A stretch of DNA of 14,452 bases from JBAYNS01 sp041678625. Lineage in GTDB: Bacteria; Patescibacteriota; Gracilibacteria; Peribacterales; Peribacteraceae. Below the pieces are notes generated by a model. It searched no databases. It worked only from the letters and a program-made list of their open reading frames with translations, and was not told where the DNA came from. Position 1 is the first letter of the stretch. Every line of letters begins with the position of its first letter. Location of the stretch: NCBI GenBank assembly GCA_041678625.1, contig JBAYNS010000019.1, positions 1 through 14,452 of the forward strand, read 5' to 3'. The position numbers were made by a program, and so were the translations under genes. Of this stretch, positions 1 through 5,541 are shown one piece after another.

Positions 1-1
1 T

Positions 2-565
2 CATCTCTTCGAGCAAGCAGGATGGCAGAAGCTGGAGGGGTTTTGGGTGGAAGGAATTACAAAGGCAGTGTCGGATCTCGGGAACAGTACAACACCCATC
101 AGTACGCGGTATCTTTTTGGACGTTCGCAGGATTTTGCGTACCAAGGGGGAGACAGCACCATTGATCATCGGCACCACATTCGTCTCTGGAAGGAACAGT
201 CACCTGATGGAACACTGGTGTATTACGCCACAGCTTCGTATGACCGAATGATCGGATTCGCTCCATTGAAATTTTTGTTCAAGCCAACCCACATTATCGC
301 CCCCAATATTGATGATGAACGAGATTTGCTTGGGGGAGTCTTTGCATCCCATTCCCCAAAGATGACGACATACTATGTAACAAACCTCCTCCCCAAACTT
401 TTTAGATCCAATGGCAATAATGCGTGGTTCTATACCGATGGTGATGTTCTAGTGTTCACAGGAGAAAATGCAACAAAGCGAGGTCTTACGATGCTACAAA
501 AAGCAAAGCATGGGTACTTTCATTTTCTCTCGTATCCACTCAAGCTCGTGAATATTGCACAGTGA
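2..565 (+). CDS. LssY_C-domain protein, C-terminal part (5' end outside window)
   Basis: The reading frame is open from the first bases of the window, so this is the C-terminal part of a longer protein. A GTG at 47 is inside the frame and is unlikely to be the true start. Visible signatures are a GRSQDFAYQ block followed by HRHHIRLWK, then a YYATASYDR segment and HIIAPNIDDERD. This succession (GR-QD-AFQ, RHHxRLW, A(A/T)YD, H-I-P-D-D-ERD) is the pattern of the LssY C-terminal domain (LssY_C). In the family this domain often sits in membrane proteins, attached to DedA-like or PAP2-phosphatase-like regions; its biochemical role is not settled. No membrane segment lies in the visible part. The gene ends at a TGA at 563-565 and converges on the toxin-antitoxin operon. 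No clear terminator follows it. The family call is by motif recognition only. Confidence 0.75.
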   Translation, partial: HLFEQAGWQKLEGFWVEGITKAVSDLGNSTTPISTRYLFGRSQDFAYQGGDSTIDHRHHIRLWKEQSPDGTLVYYATASYDRMIGFAPLKFLFKPTHIIAPNIDDERDLLGGVFASHSPKMTTYYVTNLLPKLFRSNGNNAWFYTDGDVLVFTGENATKRGLTMLQKAKHGYFHFLSYPLKLVNIAQ

Positions 566-699
566 TGTTTGGCGCGATGGAGAAAGTTGTGGATGGATGC
601 ATGGTTCCTTTTCTAAAAACAGTTACTTAGTGGGTAGTCGGGGTTTTCTTGATTCTCATCTGACTCTAAGATGCGGTTAGGCAATCAGTGAATTATATT

Positions 700-777
700 C
701 CAATGGCTAGTACTTCATCCGCCTTTGCAGGGTCTGCCTGCCGGCAGCAGGCAGGTAAGCTAGCGGAGCTTCATTGG
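700..777. repeat. nested inverted repeat at the toxin stop codon
   Basis: The core is a perfect 8-bp stem (ctgcctgc at 734-741, gcaggcag at 747-754) with a 5-nt loop. Outer complementary pieces are TCCGC near 718-722 with GCGGA near 763-767, and CCAATG at 700-705 with CATTGG at 772-777. The toxin stop (771-773) lies inside the outermost arm. There is no T-run on either side, so it is not a canonical intrinsic terminator. GC-rich hairpins built on a CTGCCTGC/GCAGGCAG core are, from general experience, frequent as intergenic repeats in Patescibacteria. It could protect or end both convergent transcripts. Confidence 0.6.
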
Positions 778-1127
778 GTTTGATTTGATAAGTAGTCATC
801 AATGCGTTGCTTATCTTCTCTATTATTCTCACTCTTGATATACAGCTCGATAAAGATAATTTCAATTGAGTCATCATGTCTGGCGTAAATAACACGGAAT
901 TTATTGCCCCGCAGAGTTGTGCAGGGCATTTTTGCCTTATATACACTTGCGCCAACTCGCTCTTTCAAAAGAGTGTAATTTTTGTTGGTACTAGGAAACC
1001 CACTGTCTTCTTCTAGCTTTAGGGTGAATTTGCAGAATCGTTCTATGTCAGCTTCAAGACTACGAAACTTTTTTATCAGCTTCTTATATTCATTTTGGCA
1101 CTGATTGGTAAAGCTATAGCTCATCAT
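771..1127 (-). CDS. RelE/ParE-superfamily toxin of a Panacea toxin-antitoxin pair
   Basis: This small protein is about 118 residues, starting from ATG at 1127. Starts at 1124 or 1133 are also possible; a longer frame reaching 1181 would run deep into the antitoxin gene and is less likely. The N-terminal third is charged and helical (NEYKKLIKKF). The second half has the beta-rich signature of the RelE/ParE fold: YKAKMPC, then FRVIYARHD (residues 77-85), then IEIIFIELYIK (88-98), then a short helix with REDKQRIDDYL. Toxins of this fold are usually ribosome-dependent mRNA interferases (RelE, YafQ, HigB) or gyrase inhibitors (ParE); the sequence does not decide which. It lies directly downstream of the antitoxin gene, overlapping it by 14 nt, so the two are almost certainly translated together from one mRNA. 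No Shine-Dalgarno is visible at its start, which fits translational coupling. The stop lies in the edge of a nested hairpin. Confidence 0.7.
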   Translation of the reverse strand: MMSYSFTNQCQNEYKKLIKKFRSLEADIERFCKFTLKLEEDSGFPSTNKNYTLLKERVGASVYKAKMPCTTLRGNKFRVIYARHDDSIEIIFIELYIKSENNREDKQRIDDYLSNQTQ

Positions 1128-1905
1128 CGTCATCACGTACGGAAAATTCTGCATCACGGTAGAAAACGGATTCGTAATCAATTACTTCCCCCATTTCATG
1201 TACTTTCCATGGCACATCCTTATGAGAAAAATCACTTATTTCGGTGGCAGTCTTATCCGACAGTCGCTCTAGTTCATAATCAATGAAATCACGTTCTGGT
1301 TTTGGTAGACGAGTTTTTATAGGAGGACGCAATGGGAGGTATTTAATCTGTTCTTTTCCATGAAAATTTCCTCGTACTTCTTGTATTTCGCTATTTGCAA
1401 TCATATCTGCAATTACACTTCCAAATTCAACTGGAGCAGGTCCGTATGCAATTTTCTTATATGTAGCACCAATAAGCTGTTCCTCTTCTCTTTCATAGAA
1501 ATCAAAATCAATAAAGTAAAGCAATTTAAATAAAACAGTTTTTCCTACATTTGGCTTTGCGCCAACCTTTTCAAGAATATAAAGCAAAACCTCTTTAAAC
1601 TTCTGCACTCTGTCTGGGTCTACCGATAATTGAGGTGTAGGGTCTCTTTCTTCAATGGCTGAAACATTTTCTGTCTTTCTTTCTGCTTTCTTTGCAAGAG
1701 TGGATTCAACAGGCATTTCACCAGTAGAGAGATTGTCTATAGAAATATCAAAAAGTTTCGCACACTGACTGGCTTGAGATAACTTAAGGTCTGCCTCACC
1801 GCGTTCTACTTTTGCGATGTGCTGACGTGATACACCAAGTACATCAGCAAGTTCCTCCTGGGTGTATCCGTGTCGTTCTCGGAGTTTGGTAAGAATGTGG
1901 GGCAT
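1114..1905 (-). CDS. Antitoxin: Xre-family HTH fused to a Panacea (DUF4065/SocA-like) domain
   Basis: The protein has 263 residues in two domains. Residues 1-60 form an Xre/Cro-type helix-turn-helix (LRERHGYTQEELADVLGV, then SRQHIAKVERGEADL), which binds DNA. After a charged linker (61-95), residues about 97-250 match the Panacea/DUF4065 domain known from SocA and PanA antitoxins: VGKTVLFKLLYFIDFDF (121-136), AYGPAPVEF (153-161), and the C-terminal block FSHKDVPWKVHEMGEVIDY (226-244). Panacea domains neutralise many unrelated toxins by direct binding; a fused HTH suggests self-repression of the operon. The gene is first in its operon and its TAG (1114-1116) overlaps the toxin start. The ATG at 1905 is supported by a strong promoter whose predicted start of transcription lies about 19 nt upstream. 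No Shine-Dalgarno is present. The C-terminus is an acidic run (RDDDDEL). Confidence 0.85.
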   Translation of the reverse strand: MPHILTKLRERHGYTQEELADVLGVSRQHIAKVERGEADLKLSQASQCAKLFDISIDNLSTGEMPVESTLAKKAERKTENVSAIEERDPTPQLSVDPDRVQKFKEVLLYILEKVGAKPNVGKTVLFKLLYFIDFDFYEREEEQLIGATYKKIAYGPAPVEFGSVIADMIANSEIQEVRGNFHGKEQIKYLPLRPPIKTRLPKPERDFIDYELERLSDKTATEISDFSHKDVPWKVHEMGEVIDYESVFYRDAEFSVRDDDDEL

Positions 1906-1927
1906 AGGAAGGGGATGAGGAAGTTGT

Positions 1928-1960
1928 TTGATTTTATCATCATGTTAATAATAATGTCAA
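1928..1960. promoter_or_regulatory. candidate operator for autorepression by the Xre antitoxin
   Basis: Two 13-bp arms, 1928-1940 (ttgattttatcat) and 1948-1960 (complement ttgacattattat), form an imperfect inverted repeat with 10 of 13 matching positions and a 7-bp centre. It covers the -35 box, the spacer and the -10 box, where a bound repressor would block RNA polymerase. Being AT-rich, an arm match of this quality could partly be chance. Confidence 0.4.
1931..1960 (-). promoter_or_regulatory. sigma-70-type promoter of the toxin-antitoxin operon
   Basis: On the minus strand a perfect -35 box TTGACA (1955-1960) is followed by an 18-bp spacer and a -10 box TAAAAT (1931-1936, 5 of 6 to consensus). 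Transcription would start near 1924, leaving a leader of about 19 nt before the antitoxin ATG at 1905. Confidence 0.75.
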
Positions 1961-2125
1961 TATCTTGTTATTTTTCGCAACATGTACTAATATACTGTTC
2001 ATGGAATATCTGCAGCGAATCATCGCATACATACCGAAAAAACGCTTTATTCGACGTATTGCTTCTCTCCTGTAATCCTGCTTTGGTGCCAAGAACGGAA
2101 TGTGGTTCAAATAGGGTTGTCAGGG

Positions 2126-3928
2126 TTATTCCTTTCTCTCCGATCTCTTCCTCTCAATGCCGTTGAGCACCTTTTTCCGCAGGCGGATCGATTTTGGTGT
2201 GACTTCCACCAGTTCATCGTCATCAATGTATTCCAACGCCTGTTCCAGGCTCATCGCCTGCACAGGTGTCAGATTGATCGCCTCATCACTGCCGGATGCG
2301 CGCACATTGGTGAGCTTCTTCTCCTTCGTCGGATTTACGGATAAATCCTCATTCTTTGCGCTCTCTCCTATAATCATTCCTTCGTAAACTTTCGTCTGAG
2401 GCGTAATGAACATTTGTCCGCGTTCCTGCAATTTCCAGAGCGCATAGGCAATAGCAACACCGTTTTCCATGGAAATCATCGATCCGTGCGATCGTCCCGC
2501 AATCGGCCCTTTGTGCTTTTCGTATGCGATGAATGCATGCGTCAGAATTCCTTCCCCCCGCGTTTCGATGATAAAGTCGCCGCGCAAACCAAGGAGCCCC
2601 CGCGTAGGGATTTTAAATTCCATGCGTGTATGTCCTTCCCGTGTTTTCATATCGAGCATTTCTCCTTTGCGGCGCGACATCATATCAATGACCGTACCGT
2701 TGAATTCTTCCGGCACATCAATGATAGCTTGTTCCATCGGCTCCAGAGTTTCACCATTTTCATCATGCATGATGACCTGAGGCCTAGAGACCTGCAGTTC
2801 AAACCCTTCGCGTCGCATGGTTTCAATGAGTACAGAAAGGTGCAGTTCTCCGCGACCGGATACCTTGTAGGTATCGCTGTTGGGCACGCTCTCTACATGC
2901 AAACCGACATTCGTTTCCTTTTCTTTTTCCAACCGTTCTTTGATGTGGCGCGTTGTTACCAGTTTGCCTTCCTTCCCTGTAAAAGGGGAGTTATTCACCA
3001 TAAAGACCATCGAAATGGTCGGCGGATCAATGGTAATTGCCGGTAAAGGTTCTGCAGATTCATCCGTGGTAATCGTCTCTCCAACATAGATATTTGGCAG
3101 GCCGGCAATCGTCACAATATCTCCTGCCACCGCTTCCGGTACTTCTGTCTGCCGTAACCCGCGGCGTTCAAAGATTTTGCTAATCTTTCCCTGACGCATC
3201 GTTCCGTCTGGTTGTTGAACAAAAACCGACTGTCCGGTTTTTACCGTTCCTTCGTACACGCGACCGATGGCCATGCGTCCCACATATTTATCGTATCCGA
3301 GCGAGCTGGGCTGCATGCGGAACGGAGCATCCATGTTTTGTGCCGCTTCCGGCACTTTCTCCATGATCATTTCAAACAGCGGTTTCAGATCCTTTGATGC
3401 ATCATTGAGTTCCCTTTTTGCGATACCTTCGCGTGCGATGGTAAACAGATGCGGAAAGTCGAGCTGTTCATTGGTAGCTCCCAATGCAACAAAAAGATCG
3501 AACACCATATCCACCACTTCGGTGGCACGCGCTGCCGGCTTATCAATTTTATTGATGATCACAATCGGCCTCAGCCCCAGTTCCAGCGACTTCTTCAGAA
3601 CGAACTTCGTTTGCGGCATAGGTCCTTCCTGCGCATCTACTACCAGAAGTACGCTATCCACCATACGCAGAATGCGTTCCACTTCCGATCCAAAATCCGC
3701 ATGCCCGGGAGTATCCACAATATTAATTTTGCAGTCCTTGTACATAATTGAGGCGTTCTTTGCGTAGATTGTAATGCCGCGCTCCTTCTCCTGATCGTTG
3801 CTGTCCATGACCAGTTCTTCTATGGCCTCATGTGCTGAAAATGCACCGCCCTGTTGCAGAAGGGCATCAACCAGTGTGGTTTTGCCGTGATCAACGTGCG
3901 CGATGATAGCTATATTCCGTATTTTCAT
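2126..3928 (-). CDS. typA: Ribosome-associated GTPase TypA/BipA
   Basis: The protein is a 600-residue translational GTPase, close to the usual length of about 605-610 for TypA/BipA. GTP-binding motifs are all present: G1 AHVDHGKTT (10-18), G2 ERGIT with Thr53, G3 DTPGH (72-76) and G4 NKID (126-129). The N-terminus MKIRNIAIIAHVDHGKTTL is typical of TypA. After the G domain come the beta-barrel (domain II), EF-G-like domains III and V, and the TypA-specific C-terminal domain (GRSHGSMISMENGVAIAYAL and following), ending in a basic tail. TypA binds the 70S ribosome near the EF-G site and supports ribosome assembly and translation under stress and cold. There is no Shine-Dalgarno before the ATG; instead the stop of a short upstream ORF overlaps the start (ATGA). 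I find no good promoter immediately upstream and no clear terminator after the TAA at 2126. Confidence 0.95.
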   Translation of the reverse strand: MKIRNIAIIAHVDHGKTTLVDALLQQGGAFSAHEAIEELVMDSNDQEKERGITIYAKNASIMYKDCKINIVDTPGHADFGSEVERILRMVDSVLLVVDAQEGPMPQTKFVLKKSLELGLRPIVIINKIDKPAARATEVVDMVFDLFVALGATNEQLDFPHLFTIAREGIAKRELNDASKDLKPLFEMIMEKVPEAAQNMDAPFRMQPSSLGYDKYVGRMAIGRVYEGTVKTGQSVFVQQPDGTMRQGKISKIFERRGLRQTEVPEAVAGDIVTIAGLPNIYVGETITTDESAEPLPAITIDPPTISMVFMVNNSPFTGKEGKLVTTRHIKERLEKEKETNVGLHVESVPNSDTYKVSGRGELHLSVLIETMRREGFELQVSRPQVIMHDENGETLEPMEQAIIDVPEEFNGTVIDMMSRRKGEMLDMKTREGHTRMEFKIPTRGLLGLRGDFIIETRGEGILTHAFIAYEKHKGPIAGRSHGSMISMENGVAIAYALWKLQERGQMFITPQTKVYEGMIIGESAKNEDLSVNPTKEKKLTNVRASGSDEAINLTPVQAMSLEQALEYIDDDELVEVTPKSIRLRKKVLNGIERKRSERKE

Positions 3929-4038
3929 AGATTAACCAATAAAACGTTTACGCATTCTCGGCGTAGTTGCGCCGAAATCCGAAGGGTTGAGGCGAACGAA
4001 GACGGATGCGCGATAATAGCAATGTTACGTATCTTCAT
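3925..4038 (-). pseudogene. 37-codon upstream ORF carrying a duplicated TypA N-terminus
   Basis: The ORF runs from ATG at 4038 to TGA at 3925-3927. Its first 11 residues, MKIRNIAIIAH, are identical to the TypA N-terminus, after which it diverges into unrelated sequence (PSSFASTLRIS...). Over those 33 nt there are six differences from typA and every one is a synonymous third-position change (AAA/AAG, CGG/CGT, AAT/AAC, ATA/ATT, ATC/ATT, CAC/CAT). Similarity extends a few bases upstream of both ATGs (GTTAA). The final TGA overlaps the typA ATG as ATGA, in a different frame from typA. The middle carries a 6-bp hairpin (TCGGCG at 3958-3963, CGCCGA at 3970-3975), so a repeat-like insert may separate the copies. 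It is either a scar of typA replacement or partial duplication, or a translated leader coupled to typA. No Shine-Dalgarno precedes it. Confidence 0.6.
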
Positions 4039-4055
4039 ATTTTAACGAGAGATGA

Positions 4056-4098
4056 GCGACTTGCCCGTCCGCAGCCCCGTCCCGCGAACGCGGGAGGG
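4056..4098 (-). repeat. copy A of the intergenic hairpin repeat family (partial, inverted)
   Basis: Read on the minus strand it contains gcgggacggggct followed by gcggacgggcaag, closely matching copy B (near 7437-7461) at the same order of blocks. A perfect 6-bp hairpin, CCCGCG (4081-4086) with CGCGGG (4089-4094), forms its core. It lacks the tactgg-type half seen in the other copies and is the only one in this orientation. It lies upstream of the TypA-like leader ORF. Confidence 0.6.
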
Positions 4099-4259
4099 CA
4101 AAAGCGGGTATTCCTGATACTCATAAAAATCCGCCAAAGGATACGGATGGAAGACCTTTTTAGCTAGTAGAAGGCAGAGAAAGTGAGGATGAGTAAATCG
4201 TGTTAAATTTGCTCAGTGCGTATAGACAACTCGTCCTCTCTTTCTCTAGGGATATTTCA
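4099..4259. other. intergenic stretch between the typA upstream region and the gap promoter
   Basis: About 160 bases lie between repeat copy A and the proposed gap promoter. I see no ORF with coding character on either strand, no RNA gene and no convincing promoter. A possible -10-like TATAGA occurs near 4221 without a fitting -35. Together with the gap leader this makes a gene-free stretch of roughly 390 bases (4046-4438) between the divergent typA and gap units. Confidence 0.5.
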
Positions 4260-4288
4260 TTGTCTTTAAAGTAAATTATCATTAACAT
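4260..4288 (+). promoter_or_regulatory. possible gap promoter
   Basis: TTGTCT (4260-4265) and TAACAT (4283-4288) are separated by 17 bp, each matching the sigma-70 consensus at 4 of 6 positions. Transcription would start near 4295, exactly where a hairpin begins, giving a leader of about 144 nt. The call is weak on sequence alone. Confidence 0.35.
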
Positions 4289-4295
4289 TTTTTGC

Positions 4296-4317
4296 CTTAT
4301 TGCAACCGTGCAATAAG
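4296..4317. promoter_or_regulatory. perfect 9-bp inverted repeat at the start of the gap leader
   Basis: CTTATTGCA (4296-4304) and TGCAATAAG (4309-4317) are perfect complements around a 4-nt loop. There is no T-run after it on the plus strand (and none on the minus strand), so it is not a terminator. If the proposed promoter is right it would be a 5'-terminal mRNA stem-loop, a position known to stabilise abundant mRNAs; alternatively it is a dimeric repressor operator just downstream of the promoter. Confidence 0.5.
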
Positions 4318-4383
4318 GTGATCTTTTAGCCCACTGGCTTTCATATGGAGGACAACCTGAAAGAGTGAACTACTGGTGCGTAA

Positions 4384-4438
4384 TCTGGAAAGTGTTTCCA
4401 GAGAGAATCTTAACCCTGTTTTAGAAGGAGGCTCTCTC
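4384..4438 (+). promoter_or_regulatory. gap leader: two overlapping hairpins and a strong ribosome binding site
   Basis: Hairpin 1 is perfect: TCTGGAAA (4384-4391) with TTTCCAGA (4395-4402) around a 3-nt loop. Hairpin 2 pairs GAGAGA (4401-4406) with TCTCTC (4433-4438), ends at the base before the ATG, and encloses the Shine-Dalgarno AAGGAGG (4425-4431). The two share bases 4401-4402, so they compete at that junction. This is the only strong Shine-Dalgarno seen before a gene in the window and it fixes the gap start at 4439. A switch role is inference. Confidence 0.45.
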
Positions 4439-5458
4439 ATGAACGTCAAAGTTGGTATCAATGGACTTGGTCGTATTGGAGGCGCAGTACTCCGTGCGAT
4501 CCACATGCGAGATGGAAAATTGGAGGTGGTCAGGATTAATGATCTGACCGACACGAGGATTTTGGCAGGCCTTCTGCGCAACGACACCGTCAAAGGGCGT
4601 TTCCCCGCACACGTGTCGTATGAAGAAGATGCCTTGATCATCGGCGGTCAGCGCATTCCTGTCACCAAGGAACGCGATCCCAGCAAGCTCAACTGGGGCT
4701 CTCATGGTGAAAACGTCATTGTGGTTGAGGCCACGGGCGTTTTCCGCACCCGGAAGCAGTGCATGTGTCATGTCGACGCAGGCGCTGCGCGTGTCTTGCT
4801 CACTGTCCCACCGAAGGACGAAATCGACTTCGTCACCGTGATCGGTTGCAACGAACGCGGTCTCAATCCTTCTCATAGGATCGTGAGTAACGCATCGTGC
4901 ACCACAAACTCGATCGGCGCACCAGTTCGTGTCCTTAGTGAAAAGTTCGGTATCGTAGGCGGACTTCTCACAACGGTTCACTCTGCGACCAACGATCAGC
5001 GTGTTTGCGATGCGGTCCATTCCGACCTTCGTCGCGCACGCTCGGTTATTGGGAATCTGATTCCTACCAGTACGGGTGCAGCGATTGCAACCGGCCAAGT
5101 GGTCGAGAGCGTCCGTGGCCTTCTGAACGGAGGATCCATCCGGACGCCAACGGTCAACGGATCGGTATCGGTTCTGGATCTTCTCCTTAAAACCGATGTG
5201 ACGGCGGAGGAAGTCAACGCAGCACTGAAGGATGCCTCAGGTGGTTACCTGGGCGGCATCATGGCTGTTGCGGATGACGATCTGGACGAAATCGTCCTTA
5301 CCGACATCGTGAATCGACCCGAATCGTCGATCATCGATGCCAAACGAACCATGGTCGTGGCAGGTTGCATGGTGCAGATTTACAGTTGGTACGACAACGA
5401 GTGGGGTTACACCAACCGCTGCGTCGACCTGGTGGAGCTACTCTCCGAGTTGTCCTAA
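4439..5458 (+). CDS. gap: Glyceraldehyde-3-phosphate dehydrogenase
   Basis: The enzyme has 339 residues, the normal size for type I phosphorylating GAPDH, which interconverts glyceraldehyde 3-phosphate and 1,3-bisphosphoglycerate in cytoplasmic glycolysis. The Rossmann motif is GINGLGRIG (6-14). The catalytic cysteine is Cys154 in SNASCTTN and its partner is His181 in TTVHSATND; phosphate-binding and subunit-contact blocks IPTSTGAA (208-215) and WYDNEWGY (317-324) are intact. The cofactor-contact pair that is usually Leu-Pro in strictly NAD-dependent enzymes (LPHKDLRRAR) is Ala192-Val193 here, so cofactor use may be relaxed towards NADP. Asn34-Asp35 is kept. The ATG at 4439 is chosen over an upstream GTG at 4376 because a strong Shine-Dalgarno ends 7 nt before it and homology starts there. 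Codon use looks more C-ending than in the neighbours, as expected of a highly expressed gene. It is monocistronic: a strong terminator follows. Confidence 0.96.
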   Translation: MNVKVGINGLGRIGGAVLRAIHMRDGKLEVVRINDLTDTRILAGLLRNDTVKGRFPAHVSYEEDALIIGGQRIPVTKERDPSKLNWGSHGENVIVVEATGVFRTRKQCMCHVDAGAARVLLTVPPKDEIDFVTVIGCNERGLNPSHRIVSNASCTTNSIGAPVRVLSEKFGIVGGLLTTVHSATNDQRVCDAVHSDLRRARSVIGNLIPTSTGAAIATGQVVESVRGLLNGGSIRTPTVNGSVSVLDLLLKTDVTAEEVNAALKDASGGYLGGIMAVADDDLDEIVLTDIVNRPESSIIDAKRTMVVAGCMVQIYSWYDNEWGYTNRCVDLVELLSELS

Positions 5459-5483
5459 CCCAAGGTTAGAAAGCCGAATGGGT

Positions 5484-5516
5484 GGGAGCGGGTCTTTTGA
5501 TCCGCTCCCGTTTTTT
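5484..5516 (+). terminator. intrinsic terminator of gap
   Basis: GGGAGCGG (5484-5491) pairs with CCGCTCCC (5502-5509); the stem can extend inward by three pairs, one of them a G-T wobble, to a TTTT loop. It is followed at once by a run of six T (5511-5516). It lies 26 nt after the gap stop codon. The opposite strand lacks a T-run, so it serves only the plus strand. Confidence 0.95.
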
Positions 5517-5541
5517 CTTACAAGAAGTGCAAAAAATCTTT

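Noticed and set aside
2414..3046. 210-codon plus-strand ORF opposite typA
   Set aside because: A shadow of the typA gene; its sequence is low in coding character and typA motifs on the other strand are unambiguous.
4296..4317. Intrinsic terminator from the 9-bp hairpin before gap
   Set aside because: The T-run lies before the hairpin on the plus strand and becomes an A-run after it on the minus strand, so neither direction fits a terminator.
4421..5098. 225-codon antisense ORF opposite gap
   Set aside because: It lies wholly within the well-supported gap gene, is unlike any recognisable protein, and is explained by the high GC and biased codons of gap.
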